46,538 bases of DNA, taken from NCBI RefSeq assembly GCF_002127585.1, contig NZ_NEGZ01000044.1, positions 1 to 46,538 on the forward strand, read 5' to 3'. Each line of letters begins with the position of its first letter. The stretch's first letter is position 1. The position numbers and the translations under genes are program-made. The notes under the pieces are model-generated. The model had not been told where the DNA came from. It made no database searches and saw nothing but the letters and a program-made list of their open reading frames with translations. Positions 34,872-45,500 of this stretch are shown here, piece after piece. This DNA is from Janthinobacterium sp. GW458P (GTDB lineage Bacteria > Pseudomonadota > Gammaproteobacteria > Burkholderiales > Burkholderiaceae_D).

Positions 34872-34975
34872 GGCGTGCTCCTCGTATCAGGTGAAGAAAG
34901 AAGCGCCATCATATTGTTTTCCATTTTAATGATAATCAGCGATAAAATAATAAGATATTCAACCAGAAGGAAAGA
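34872..34975. promoter_or_regulatory. Divergent AT-rich control region, cyclase/LysR
   Basis: The gap is much more AT-rich than its surroundings. ATTTTA (34923-34928) and TAAAAT (34943-34948) form an inverted repeat with a 14-base spacer, a shape in keeping with LysR-type sites. The central TTTAATGATAATCAGCGAT matches 12 of 19 bases of the classical Fur box. AAGGAAAG before 34976 is the LysR ribosome site. Confidence 0.45.
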
Positions 34976-35860
34976 ATGATGGATGTACTGGCGCTCATGC
35001 GCGTATTTCGCACGGTGGTCGAGCGCGACAGTTTCAGCAAGGCGGCGCTGGAGCTGAACCAGTCGGCGGCGGCCGTCAGCAAGCAGGTGCGCCAGCTGGA
35101 AGAGCGCCTGGGCACCGTGCTGCTGGTGCGCACGACGCGGCGCATGAGCTTGTCGGACGGCGGCCGCGCCTACTATCTGGAATGCTGCCGCCTGCTCGAC
35201 GAGATCGCCGCGCTGGAACTGGCCACGCGCGGCTGCACCGGCAAGGTGGCGGGGCGGCTGCGCGTGAACGTGCCGCTGTCCTTCGGCCTGAAGGTGCTCT
35301 CGCCGCTGCTGCCCGCCTTCATGGCCCGTTACCCGGAGGTGAAGCTGGAGCTGACTCTCGATGACCGCTTGCGCGACGTGGTGGGCGAGGGCTACGACGT
35401 GTCGCTGCGCATCCGCGCCGCGCTGGCCGATTCGACCCTGGTGGCGCGCCGCCTGGGCGACGTCGAGCAGATGATCTGCGCCGCGCCGGCCTACCTGGCG
35501 CGGCGCGGCACGCCGGTGCGGGCGCCGGACCTGCATGGCCACGATTGCCTGGCCTACCGCCTGGCCGACAGCCCCGGCGTCTGGCAGCTGGCCGGACCCG
35601 AAGGGACGAGCAGCATCGTGCTGCCCGTGCGCTTTTCCGCCGACAACAGCCTGCTGCTGGCCGACATGCTGGTGGCCGGCGTGGGCGTGGGCGCGCTGCC
35701 TTCGTTCGTCGCCGCGCCGCTGCTGGCCAGCGGCGCCCTGGTGCGCGTGCTGCCCTCGCACGCCATGGCCAGGCGCGGCGTGTTTGCCCTGATGCCCGAT
35801 GGCCGCCACGTGCAGCAGAAGGTGCGCGCCTTCTGCGACTTCCTGGCCGCGGCGCTGTAG
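34976..35860 (+). CDS. LysR-family transcriptional regulator
   Basis: Regulator of 294 residues. The N-terminal winged helix (1-60) contains FRTVVERDSFSKAALELNQS and AVSKQVRQLEERLG, the LysR recognition region. The effector-binding domain runs from about residue 90 to 290. The protein belongs by look to the large group with LRVNVPLSFG after the linker. It diverges from the cyclase-family gene, the usual arrangement of a LysR regulator and its target. The effector is unknown. Confidence 0.92.
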   Translation: MMDVLALMRVFRTVVERDSFSKAALELNQSAAAVSKQVRQLEERLGTVLLVRTTRRMSLSDGGRAYYLECCRLLDEIAALELATRGCTGKVAGRLRVNVPLSFGLKVLSPLLPAFMARYPEVKLELTLDDRLRDVVGEGYDVSLRIRAALADSTLVARRLGDVEQMICAAPAYLARRGTPVRAPDLHGHDCLAYRLADSPGVWQLAGPEGTSSIVLPVRFSADNSLLLADMLVAGVGVGALPSFVAAPLLASGALVRVLPSHAMARRGVFALMPDGRHVQQKVRAFCDFLAAAL

Positions 35861-35969
35861 CTGCTTTCCAGGGCAACCATCGCGCGCGCTTTTTTTCGCT
35901 GACAGGCGCGTCGGGCAGGGGCTTTGATAGTATCCTCGTACCTGATAGAACCGGAATAAGCGATCGACA

Positions 35970-38900
35970 ATGCACACTTTGAGCAAGGGCGGGACGGGAT
36001 CAGGCATCGGGATATGGGCGGGCGGGCTGCTGCTGGCGCTGGCGGTCGGCGGCGCGCTGTATGCGGGCGCGGCGCGCACGGTCAATGACGATGCCGAGCA
36101 GCGTTTCGACAACCTGACGTCTGGCGCCCAGCATAGCCTGGCCACGCGGGTGAAAAGCTATTCCGACCTGCTGCGCGGTCTCGAAGCCCTGTTCCGCACC
36201 TCGGCGCAGCTGTCGCGCCGCCAGTTCCACGATTACGTGGCCGGCCTCGATATCGCGCGCCAGTTTCCCGCCATCGAATCGGTCAACTATGCGGTGGCGC
36301 TCTCGCAGGCGCAGCGCGCGGCATATATCGACGGCGTGCGTCGCGATACCAGCCTGGCGCCGCGCGGCTATCCCGATTTCACCATCCGCCCGCCCGGCGA
36401 GCGGCCCGAATACACGGTGCTCACTTACCTGGAGCCCGATTCCCTGCTGCGCGAGCGCATGGGCGTCGATATCGGCGCCAACCCGCTGGTGGCGCGGGCC
36501 CTGGCCCAGGCGCGCGACAGCGGCGAGGTCGGCGCGTCGGGGCAGGTGATCATGATCAAGGGGCCGCCCGCGCACGTGGGACTGGGCATGCGCCTGCCCG
36601 TGTACCGCAACGGCATGCCGCAGGGAAGCGTGGCCGAGCGCCGCGCCGCCTATCAGGGGTCCGTGGGCATCGGCTTCGGCGTGGCGCAGCTGGTGCACAG
36701 CGCGCTCGAACGCAGCGCGCTCGAGCCGCTGCACCTGACCCTGTACAGCGCCGCCGACCCGCTGCCGGCCAATGGCCTGCTGCGCATCACGCCGCAGGAC
36801 CGCCTGCTGTTCAACGATGACAGTGACCTGGCAACGCCGCCGCCGCAGCCGGGCAGCGACGCCGCGTATTTCGACCGCGTGCTGCCCGTGGTGTACCAGG
36901 GCGGCCAGTGGAAGGCCCATTTCCGCGTGCGCAAGGCGGAGCTGTACAGCGGTTTTGACCGTTATTTCCCGTGGCTGGCGCTGGCCGTCGGCGTGGCCGG
37001 CACTTTGCTCATTTATGGCTATATTTATACCTTGTACCGCTCGCGCCGCAGCGCGGTGGCGCAGCGCACCCTGCTCGACACGGTGCTCGACAGCGTCGAC
37101 GCCTACGTCTACATGAAGGATGCCGACCTGCGCTACCGTTACGTGAACGCGCGCACGGCAACCATCCTGGGGCGCGCCGTGGAACAGGTGATCGGCCGCC
37201 AGGATGGCGATTTGATGGTGGGCGACGCGGCCGCCGCCGCGCGGCGCACGGAGCGCCAGGTGTTCGACAGCGGCGTCAAGTTCGTCGGCGAGGAGCGCTT
37301 CGTCGATGCGCAGGGCCAGGTGCACCACCTGTGGAGCGTGAAGGTGCCGTTGGGCCTGCCCGGCCCCGTCACGGGCCTGATCGGCCTGTCCACGGACGTG
37401 ACGGAGCTGCACCGCCTGAAGGAGCAGGCCGACGCGGCCAGCCAGGCCAAGAGCGACTTCCTGTCGAACATGAGCCATGAAATCCGCACGCCGATGAACA
37501 GCATTATCGGCATGGCGCACCTGGCCCTGAAATCGGTGGCCGATGTGCGCCAGCGCGACTATCTGCAAAAGATCTACCATTCGGGCCAGCATTTGCTGGG
37601 CCTGATCAACGACATCCTCGACTTTTCCAAGATCGAGGCGGGCAAGCTGGAACTGGAAGTGCTGGACTTCCGCCTCGACACGCTGCTGGCGAACATCGCC
37701 AGCCAGCTGGGCGACGCGGCCTCCCTCAAGGGCCTGATTTTGCAATTCGATATCGCCTCCGAACTGCCGCAGCGCTGGCGCGGCGATCCGCTGCGCCTGG
37801 AACAGGTCTTGCTGAACCTGACCAGCAACGCCATCAAGTTCTCCGACAATGCCAGCATCTTCGTGCGCGTGCGCCAGTCCGAGGAGCGCGGCAGCCATAC
37901 CATGCTGCGCTTCGAAGTGCAGGACCGGGGCATCGGCATGAACCAGGAAGAGGTGGGGCAACTGTTCCGCTCCTTCCACCAGGCCGACCCGTCGACCACG
38001 CGCAAGTATGGCGGCAGCGGACTGGGGCTGGTGATCAGCAAGCAGCTCGCTGAACTCATGGGCGGCAAGGTGGGCGTGTACAGCCAGCCGGGCCTGGGCA
38101 GCACTTTCTGGTTTACGGCGCGCCTGGAAAAATGCGCGCAGGCCAGCGACGACGGCATCGCCGAGGTGGAGCCGGAGGTGCTGGGCGTGATCCGCGGCGC
38201 CTCCATCCTGCTGGTGGAAGATAACGTCTTCAGCCAGCAGGTGGGCTGCGAATTGCTGGAAGACGCGGGCGCCACCGTCTGCGTGGCTGGCAATGGCCGT
38301 GAGGCGCTGGAGCTGCTGTCGCGCCAGCGCTACGACTGCGTGCTGATGGACGTGCAGATGCCGGAGATGGACGGCTTCGAGACGACGCGCCGCATCCGCG
38401 CCGACCCGCAGCTTGCGGGCCTGCTGGTGATCGCCATGACGGCCAATGCGGGCAGCGAAGACCGCGCCCGCTGCCTGGAGGCGGGCATGGATGAATTCGT
38501 GACCAAGCCGATCGCGCCGAATCTGCTGTTCCACCTGCTGGCAAAGTGGTTCCGCCTGCGTGGCGGTATTGGCGGCATCGGCGGCGTTGGGCACGCGCCG
38601 CCGGCCAGCCTGTCCGCCGCCACGGCGCACGGGACGACGCCTGCCGTGCATGGGGCGCCGGACTCGCGCGATACGGCCATCCTCGACCTGGCCACCCTGG
38701 CGCTCACGTTCAGCAATGACGCAGTCAAGATGCGCAAGTACACCCAGCTGTTCCTCGATACGGCGCGCGACGGCATCGCCGAAATGGAGCAGGCCATGGC
38801 GCTGGAAGACCTGGGCCGCCTGGCGGACCTGGGCCACCGCAGCAAATCGTCGGCGCTGGCCGTGGGCGCGCACGCTTTCGCCGCGCTGTGCCTGTCGATC

Positions 38901-39023
38901 GAAGGCTTGCGCCTGGGCGGCGACATGCAGCAGGCGCGCGCCTTGCTGACGGCCCTGGCGCCGGCCCTGGCCCGGGTGGCTGAACAAATTTCACTGGAAT
39001 TTGCCGCCAGCGACGCCCCCTGA
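35970..39023 (+). CDS. CHASE-PAS hybrid sensor histidine kinase with receiver and HPt
   Basis: Membrane sensor of 1017 residues. TM1 lies at about 14-34 (WAGGLLLALAVGGALYAG); a periplasmic CHASE domain (about 65-310) follows with FPAIESVNYAVALSQAQR; TM2 is near 330-352 (WLALAVGVAGTLLIYGYIY). A PAS domain (about 370-480) comes next. The H-box FLSNMSHEIRTPMN has H503, and the ATPase G2 motif is GGSGLGLVISKQLAE. A receiver domain (about 745-860) has D794 in LMDVQMPEMDG, then a Gly-rich linker, and an HPt domain with H956 in DLGHRSKSSALAVGA. A full phosphorelay chain is thus in one protein. No dedicated output regulator lies next to it; the LysR gene upstream is unrelated. The ligand is unknown. 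Confidence 0.92.
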   Translation: MHTLSKGGTGSGIGIWAGGLLLALAVGGALYAGAARTVNDDAEQRFDNLTSGAQHSLATRVKSYSDLLRGLEALFRTSAQLSRRQFHDYVAGLDIARQFPAIESVNYAVALSQAQRAAYIDGVRRDTSLAPRGYPDFTIRPPGERPEYTVLTYLEPDSLLRERMGVDIGANPLVARALAQARDSGEVGASGQVIMIKGPPAHVGLGMRLPVYRNGMPQGSVAERRAAYQGSVGIGFGVAQLVHSALERSALEPLHLTLYSAADPLPANGLLRITPQDRLLFNDDSDLATPPPQPGSDAAYFDRVLPVVYQGGQWKAHFRVRKAELYSGFDRYFPWLALAVGVAGTLLIYGYIYTLYRSRRSAVAQRTLLDTVLDSVDAYVYMKDADLRYRYVNARTATILGRAVEQVIGRQDGDLMVGDAAAAARRTERQVFDSGVKFVGEERFVDAQGQVHHLWSVKVPLGLPGPVTGLIGLSTDVTELHRLKEQADAASQAKSDFLSNMSHEIRTPMNSIIGMAHLALKSVADVRQRDYLQKIYHSGQHLLGLINDILDFSKIEAGKLELEVLDFRLDTLLANIASQLGDAASLKGLILQFDIASELPQRWRGDPLRLEQVLLNLTSNAIKFSDNASIFVRVRQSEERGSHTMLRFEVQDRGIGMNQEEVGQLFRSFHQADPSTTRKYGGSGLGLVISKQLAELMGGKVGVYSQPGLGSTFWFTARLEKCAQASDDGIAEVEPEVLGVIRGASILLVEDNVFSQQVGCELLEDAGATVCVAGNGREALELLSRQRYDCVLMDVQMPEMDGFETTRRIRADPQLAGLLVIAMTANAGSEDRARCLEAGMDEFVTKPIAPNLLFHLLAKWFRLRGGIGGIGGVGHAPPASLSAATAHGTTPAVHGAPDSRDTAILDLATLALTFSNDAVKMRKYTQLFLDTARDGIAEMEQAMALEDLGRLADLGHRSKSSALAVGAHAFAALCLSIEGLRLGGDMQQARALLTALAPALARVAEQISLEFAASDAP

Positions 39024-39098
39024 CGCAGGGAGCGGCGATAATACGGCTTTGGCGCGCCCGGCCGTTCCGGCGGGCGCGCGGCAACCCATCGGATCAGC
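39024..39098 (+). other. Hairpin between hybrid kinase and recC
   Basis: GCGCGCCCG (39052-39060) and CGGGCGCGC (39071-39079) are perfect nine-base arms around a ten-base loop. A GATAAT at 39037-39042 could be a -10 for recC, but no good -35 is present. No T-run follows the hairpin. Confidence 0.45.
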
Positions 39099-42000
39099 AT
39101 GCAAACAACCGTCACGCCCGGCCTACTCATCCTGCACGGCAACCAGCTGGAACAGCTGCGCGCCGCCGTCTTCCAGTGGCTGCGGCAGCATCCGCTGGCG
39201 CCGCTGGAGACGGACATTTTCCTGGTGCAGTCGAACGGCGTGGCCGAATGGCTGAAAATCGCGCTGGCCGAGGAAATGAAAGTGTGCGCCGCCACGCGCA
39301 TCGCACTGCCGGCCCGCCTGCTGTGGGAAAGCTACCGGGGCATGCTGGGGCGCGAAAGGGTGCCGCGCGTGTCGCCGTTCGATAAATCGCCGCTGACGTG
39401 GCGTTTGATGCGCCTGCTGCCGTCCTTGCTGGCCGATCCCGTCTTCGCGCCGCTGCGCTATTTCCTTGCCGATGGCGACGCGGAACGCCGGCTGCAGCTG
39501 GCCGAGCGTCTGGCCGACCTGTTCGACCAGTACCAGGTCTACCGCGCCGACTGGCTGGCCGATTGGGCGGCGGGGCGCGACCAGTTGCGCACGGCGCGCG
39601 GCGAGTCCATCGTCTTGCAGGAAGACCAGCGCTGGCAGGCGCAGTTGTGGCGCGCCGTGGCTGCCGACGTGGAGCCGTTCGAACGCGACACGGGCCGCGC
39701 CGACATCCACGACGCCTTCCTGGCGGCGATTGCCGCCGGCGATGCGCCTGCGGGCAAGCTGCCGCGCAGGGTGGTGCTGTTCGGCGTGTCGGCCTTGCCG
39801 TACCAGACCTTGCAGGCGCTGGCCGCGCTGGCGCGCCACACGCAGGTGGTGCTGGCCGTGCCGAATCCATGCCAGTTCTACTGGGGCGACATCATCGAGG
39901 GGCGCGACCTGCTGCGCGCGGCCAACAAACGCCAACAGCAGCGCAACGGCACCGACCTGGCCGAGATTCCGCTCGAAGCCCTGCATGCGCACAGCCACCC
40001 GCTGCTGGCGAGCTGGGGCCGGCAGGGGCGCGATTTCATCCGCATGCTTGACGAATTCGACGAACACGCGCATGCCGAAGGGCGCGACGACAGCCTGCGC
40101 ATCGACCTGTTTGGCGAGGAAACGGGCGAGACCCTGCTGCAGCAGGTGCAGGTGGCCATCCGCGAACTGCGCCCGCTGGCCGAGCATGAACAAACGCCGC
40201 CCGATGCGGCCGACCGTTCGATCGAATTCCACGTGGCGCACAGCGTGCAGCGCGAAGTGGAAGTGCTGCACGACCAGTTGCTGGCCATGTTCGCCGGGAG
40301 CGGCGAGACGGGCTTGCGTCCGCGCGACGTGGTGGTGATGGTGCCCGACATCGACACGTTTACGGCCGCCATCCACGCCGTCTTCGGCCAGTACCGGCGC
40401 AATGACGAGCGTTTCATCCCGTTCGAGATCGGCGACGTGAAGGACCGCAGCGTCAATCCGCTGCTCGTCGCGCTTGAGTGGCTGCTGCACCTGCCGCAGC
40501 AGCGCTGTCGCCAGAGCGAGGTGCGCGACCTGCTCGACGTGCCGGCGCTGGCGGCCCGCTTCGGCCTGCAGCCGGACGACCTGGCCACCCTGGGGGCGTG
40601 GATCGAGGGCGCCGGCGTGCGCTGGGGCCTGGACCAGGAACACCGCGCCGGCCTGGGGCTGGGCGCGGCCGGCGAGCAGAACGCGTGGATCTTCGGCGTG
40701 CGGCGCATGCTGCTCGGCTATGCCAGCGGCAGTGGCGCCAGCTTTGGCGGCATCGAGCCGTATGCGGAAGTGGGCGGCCTCGATGCGGCGCTGGCGGGCT
40801 CGCTGGCGCAGCTGGTCGAGGCGCTGCTGCACTGGCGCAGCGTGCTGGCCGGCGCGCGCACGCCGGCCGAGTGGGGCGAGCAGGCGCGCGCGCTGCTGGC
40901 CGCCTTCTTTGACGCCGACGACGAGGGCGACCGCCTGACCCTGGCGCAGCTGGAAGGCGCCTTGCAGGGCTGGCTGGAAACCTGCGGGCACGCGGGCTTT
41001 GTCGAGCAGGTGCCCTTGTCGGTGCTGCGCGTGGCGTGGCTGGGCGCGCTCGACGAACCGACCCTGAATCACCAGTTCGTCTCCGGCGGCGTCACGTTCT
41101 GCACCCTGATGCCGATGCGCGCCGTGCCGTTCCGCGTCGTCTGCCTGCTGGGCATGAACGATGGCGACTTCCCGCGCCGCGCGCCCAAGGCCGATTTCGA
41201 CTTGCTGGCCTTGCCCGGCATGGCCCGCCCGGGCGACCGTTCGCGCCGCGACGACGACCGCTACCTGATGCTCGAAGCCTTGCTGGCCGCGCGCGACAAG
41301 CTGTACGTGAGCTGGGTGGGGCGCAATGTGCGCGACAATTCCGAGCAGCCGCCGTCCGTGCTGGTATCGCAGCTGCGCGACTACCTGGCGGCCGGCTGGT
41401 CGCTGGACCGCCACCTGGTATCGCTCACTACCGAGCACGCGCTGCAGCCGTTCAGCCGCCGCTATTTCGAGGCGGGCGGCTTGCTGACCTATGCGCGCGA
41501 ATGGCGCGTGGCGCATGCCGATGCCGATGCGGATGCGGCTGCGCAGGCGGGGGAGCCGGCGCTGGGACCGTACGAACTCGACCCAGGCACGCGTTTGAAA
41601 CTGGGCGAACTGGCCAGCTTTCTGCGCCAGCCCGTCAAGTACTTTTTCCGCCGCCGCCTCAGCGTGCATTTTGCCGATGCGGCCATGCTGGGCGACGATG
41701 AGGAGCCGTTCGGCCTGAACGCGCTCGAGCGCTACCTGCTGGAAGACACCATGCTCGATGACGGCGGCGCCGTGGAAGCACTGGACGACGTGCGCAGCAG
41801 CCTGGAAGCGCGCGCGGCACGCCTGGCGCGCGAAGGCGTGCTGCCCATCGGCCTGATCGGCCGGCAGGTGCAGGCGCAGCTGGTCGAGGCGCTGGTGCCC
41901 GTGCGCAGCGCATGGCTGTCGTTGCGCGCCTCGTTCCCGCTGGCGGCCGACAAGCGCGCCATCAACCTGGCGTTCGGCGACGTGCAGATCGACGACTGGC

Positions 42001-42530
42001 TCGACAGACTGTGCAGCAACGGGCGGGACACGGCCTGGCTGATGCAAATTTCCTCGAAGGTGACGGACAAGGGCGGCCTGGCGCGCGGCGACAAGCTGAT
42101 GCTGATGTGGCTGCGCCAGCTGGCCGCCGCCGCCCTCGGTTTCCCCGTCACCGGCTACCTGGTGGCGCGCGACGCCATCGTCAGCATGGCGCCGCTCGAC
42201 CCGGCCACGTCGCGCGATGCGCTGGCCACCTTGCTGGCGCTGTGGCGCGAAGGCATGAACCATCCGCTGCCGACGGCTTGCAAGACGGGCCTGGCGCTGG
42301 TGCAGCAGGGCGACCCGCGCGCCGTGTATGACGGCGGCTTTGACGTGTCGGGCGAGCGCGATGAGCTGTGCCTGGCGCGCCTGTGGCCCGAGTTTTCCGC
42401 CCTGGCCGCGGAGGAAGCATGGGAAGACTGCACGCGCGAGCTGTATGGCCCGCTGGCCGACTGGCTGCAGCAACACATCACGATCGACCCGATCAGCGCG
42501 CCCGATGATGGCGCGGGAGAAGAACCATGA
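39099..42530 (+). CDS. recC: Exodeoxyribonuclease V subunit gamma
   Basis: RecC of 1143 residues, close to the Escherichia coli length of 1122. RecC scaffolds RecBCD, holds the unwound strands and recognises Chi. Typical sequence is seen at LQSNGVAEWLKIALAEE-like positions 44-60 (here LVQSNGVAEWLKIALAEE), ARLLWESYR near 72, RVVLFGVSALP near 225, and PMRAVPFRVVCLLGMNDGDF near 674. RecC resembles an inactive helicase and lacks Walker A, as here. A GCCGAT-type repeat gives HADADADAAAQAG near residue 807, probably a surface loop. The last four bases overlap recB (ATGA). Confidence 0.93.
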   Translation: MQTTVTPGLLILHGNQLEQLRAAVFQWLRQHPLAPLETDIFLVQSNGVAEWLKIALAEEMKVCAATRIALPARLLWESYRGMLGRERVPRVSPFDKSPLTWRLMRLLPSLLADPVFAPLRYFLADGDAERRLQLAERLADLFDQYQVYRADWLADWAAGRDQLRTARGESIVLQEDQRWQAQLWRAVAADVEPFERDTGRADIHDAFLAAIAAGDAPAGKLPRRVVLFGVSALPYQTLQALAALARHTQVVLAVPNPCQFYWGDIIEGRDLLRAANKRQQQRNGTDLAEIPLEALHAHSHPLLASWGRQGRDFIRMLDEFDEHAHAEGRDDSLRIDLFGEETGETLLQQVQVAIRELRPLAEHEQTPPDAADRSIEFHVAHSVQREVEVLHDQLLAMFAGSGETGLRPRDVVVMVPDIDTFTAAIHAVFGQYRRNDERFIPFEIGDVKDRSVNPLLVALEWLLHLPQQRCRQSEVRDLLDVPALAARFGLQPDDLATLGAWIEGAGVRWGLDQEHRAGLGLGAAGEQNAWIFGVRRMLLGYASGSGASFGGIEPYAEVGGLDAALAGSLAQLVEALLHWRSVLAGARTPAEWGEQARALLAAFFDADDEGDRLTLAQLEGALQGWLETCGHAGFVEQVPLSVLRVAWLGALDEPTLNHQFVSGGVTFCTLMPMRAVPFRVVCLLGMNDGDFPRRAPKADFDLLALPGMARPGDRSRRDDDRYLMLEALLAARDKLYVSWVGRNVRDNSEQPPSVLVSQLRDYLAAGWSLDRHLVSLTTEHALQPFSRRYFEAGGLLTYAREWRVAHADADADAAAQAGEPALGPYELDPGTRLKLGELASFLRQPVKYFFRRRLSVHFADAAMLGDDEEPFGLNALERYLLEDTMLDDGGAVEALDDVRSSLEARAARLAREGVLPIGLIGRQVQAQLVEALVPVRSAWLSLRASFPLAADKRAINLAFGDVQIDDWLDRLCSNGRDTAWLMQISSKVTDKGGLARGDKLMLMWLRQLAAAALGFPVTGYLVARDAIVSMAPLDPATSRDALATLLALWREGMNHPLPTACKTGLALVQQGDPRAVYDGGFDVSGERDELCLARLWPEFSALAAEEAWEDCTRELYGPLADWLQQHITIDPISAPDDGAGEEP

Positions 42531-45500
42531 CGAGCCACCTGCTCAACCCCCTGGCGTTTCCGCTGCACGGCTCGCGCCTGATCGAGGCGTCCGCCGGCAC
42601 CGGCAAGACCTGGACCATCGCCGCGCTGTACGTGCGGCTCGTGCTGGGTCACGGCGACAACGACAGCCGCTTCAGCCGCCCGCTGCTGCCGGCCGACATC
42701 CTCGTGATGACGTTTACCCGCGCCGCCACGCGCGAACTGTCGAACCGCGTGCGCGAGCGCCTGATCGAGGCGGCCGCGTATTTTCGTAATGAGTTCCGCC
42801 ACGAATCCGGCGGCAGCGACCCGTTTCTCGACGCCTTGCTCGAATCCTATCCGGACGAGAGCGAACGGCAAAAGGCCGCGCACCGGCTGATGCTGGCCGC
42901 CGAGACGATGGATGAAGCGGCCATCTTCACCATCGACGCCTGGTGCCAGCGCATGCTGCGCGAGCACGCGTTCGACAGCGGCAGCCTGTTCGACGAAGAA
43001 CTGGTCAGCGACGAGCAAGCGCTGTTCGAGGATGCGGCCCACGATTACTGGCGCCAGCAAGTCTATCCCTTGCCGCCGCAGGCGCTCGACGTGCTGCTCG
43101 ATTGCTGGCCCGACGTGGCAGCGTTGAAGAAGGGAACGCGCGAGCTGGCCCGGCGCGCCGGCAGCATGCGCATGGCCGACGAGGAGCCCTTGTCGGCGCT
43201 GATCGCGCGCGAACAGCGGGCGCTGGCCGCGCAGCTGGCCACCCTGAAGGCGGGCTGGGTCGAGCGCACGGAGCAGATGGCCGTCTGGATCAACGAGCAC
43301 CGCGCCGCCAATCCCAAGTGTTTTAACGGCGTCAAGATGAAGCCGGAAAACCTGGCGAAATGGTTCGACGGCTTGCGCCGCTGGGCGCAGGATCCGCTGT
43401 TGCTGCTGCCGGCCATCACGGCCAAGGCGTGGGAGCGCCTGACGCCGTTCGGCATCGAGGATGCGTTTGCCAAGAGTTTCACGGCCCAGGTGCCCGAGTG
43501 TTTCGAACATACGGAGGCGCTGGGGACGGCCCTGGCGGCCATCACGCCGCTGGCGCACAAGCTGCACCTGCATGCGGCGGCGGCCATCGCGCGGCGCATG
43601 GATCAGCTAAAGCGCCAGTCGCGCCAGTTCGGCTTTGCCGACATGCTGCAGCGCCTGCACGACGCGCTGGCCGGAGAAAACGGCGCGGCCCTGCGCCAGC
43701 GCATCGTCGACCAGTATCCGCTGGCGATGGTCGATGAATTCCAGGATACGGCCCCGGCACAGTACCAGATCTTCAATTTGCTGTACCGCATAGCAGAGAA
43801 TGATCCAGCGCAAGGTCTGTTCCTGATCGGCGACCCGAAGCAGTCGATCTACGGCTTTCGCGGCGCCGACATCCAGAGCTACCTGGCGGCGCGGCGCGCC
43901 ACCACGGGCCGCCACTACCAGCTGGGCACCAATTACCGCTCGACGGCGCCCCTGGTGGCGGCCGTCAACCAGCTGTTCCTGCACGCCGAGCGCGCCGAGG
44001 TGCCAGCTGGCGCCTTCCGCTACCGCAAAGGCGATGAAAATCCGCTGCCGTTCGAGGCTGTCGACGCCAAGGGCCGCGACGAGCGGCTGCTGAACGCTGG
44101 CGGCCCGCTGCCGGCCCTGCTGGCCGCCTGCGCCAGCGATGAAGGACTGCGCGGCGACAGCTACCGCGAGTATTTCGCGCAGCATTGCGCGGAACATATC
44201 GTCGCCATGCTGGGCGATGCGCAAGCCGGTTTCGACGGTCCCGACGGGTTCGTGCGGCTGCAGCCGGCCGATATCGCCATCCTCGTGCGCGACCGCAAGG
44301 AGGCGGCGGCCATCCGCCGCGCGCTGGCGCGCCGCCGGGTCGCCAGCGTCTACCTGTCCGACAAGGATTCCGTCATCGACAGCGAGGAAGCGGCCGACGT
44401 GCTGCGCTGGCTGGCGGCGCTGGCCAATCCGCTCGACGGCGGCCTGGCGCGCGCCGCGTTTGCCACGCGCACCATCGGCTTGCCGCTGGGCGAGCTGGCG
44501 CGGCTGTCCAGCGACGAACTGGAATGGGAACGCCGGGTCGAGCAATTGAAGGCCTTGCACCTGATCTGGCAGCGCCAGGGCGTGCTGGCCATGCTGCGCC
44601 GCTTCATCCACGAGCTGCAGCTGCCGGCCATGCTGCTGCAGCAGACGGGCGGCGAGCGGCGGTTGACGAATCTGCTGCACCTGGCTGAACTGCTTCAGTC
44701 GGCCAGCCGCCAGCTCGATGGCGAGCAGGCGCTGATACGCTGGCTGGCCGAGCAGATCGCCGGCGAGGGCGAAAACGGCGACGAGCGCGTGCTGCGCCTG
44801 GAAAGCGACGCGGAGCTGGTCAAGGTCATCACCGTGCACAAGTCCAAGGGCCTCGAGTATCCGCTGGTGTATCTGCCGTTCGCCGTCACGGCGCGCAAGG
44901 TGGACAAGCGCAACCGCAGCTTCTTCGACTATGCGGATGAAAAAGGCGAACGCCGCCTCGACCTGTCGCTGTCCGACGAGGCCATGGCGCTGGTGGAAGA
45001 GGCGCGCATCGAGGAAGACCTGCGCCTGCTGTACGTGGCCCTGACGCGCGCGCGCCATTTCCTGTGGCTGGGCGTGGCCGCGCTGGCGGCGCGCAAGGCG
45101 GGCGAGAACACCCTGCACGAATCGGCGCTCGGCTACCTGCTGACGGGCGGCGACAAGCTGCCGTTTGAGCAATTGCTGCCGCGCTGGCAGCAGGTGGCGG
45201 GCAATTGCGACGCCATCTACGTGGGCTCGCTGGCGCAGCCCGATGCCTGCACGGTGCTCGACCGCGTGGAGCGGCGTCCCGAGCTGCGGCCCGCGCCCGT
45301 GTTCGCGGGCGAATTCGAGCGCGACTGGTCGGTGGGCAGCTTTACCTCGCTGACGCGCCAGATCGGCGCCATGGCGGCCGCGCACGTGCCGCAGCGGGCG
45401 CTGGAAGAAACCTTGCTGGAAGACGGCGCGGGCGCGCCAGCCGTGTCGCCGCTGCAGACGGGCGACGCGCCCTGGCACCGCTTCCCGCGCGGCTCCGTGC

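Noticed and set aside
35883..35897. Possible terminator: GCGCGCGC followed by a T-run after the LysR gene
   Set aside because: The GC alternation is self-complementary but leaves no proper loop, so a stable hairpin next to the T-run is doubtful.
41500..41560. Short GCCGAT/GCGGAT repeat inside recC
   Set aside because: It encodes an Ala-Asp-rich loop in an intact gene and is an ordinary low-complexity stretch.
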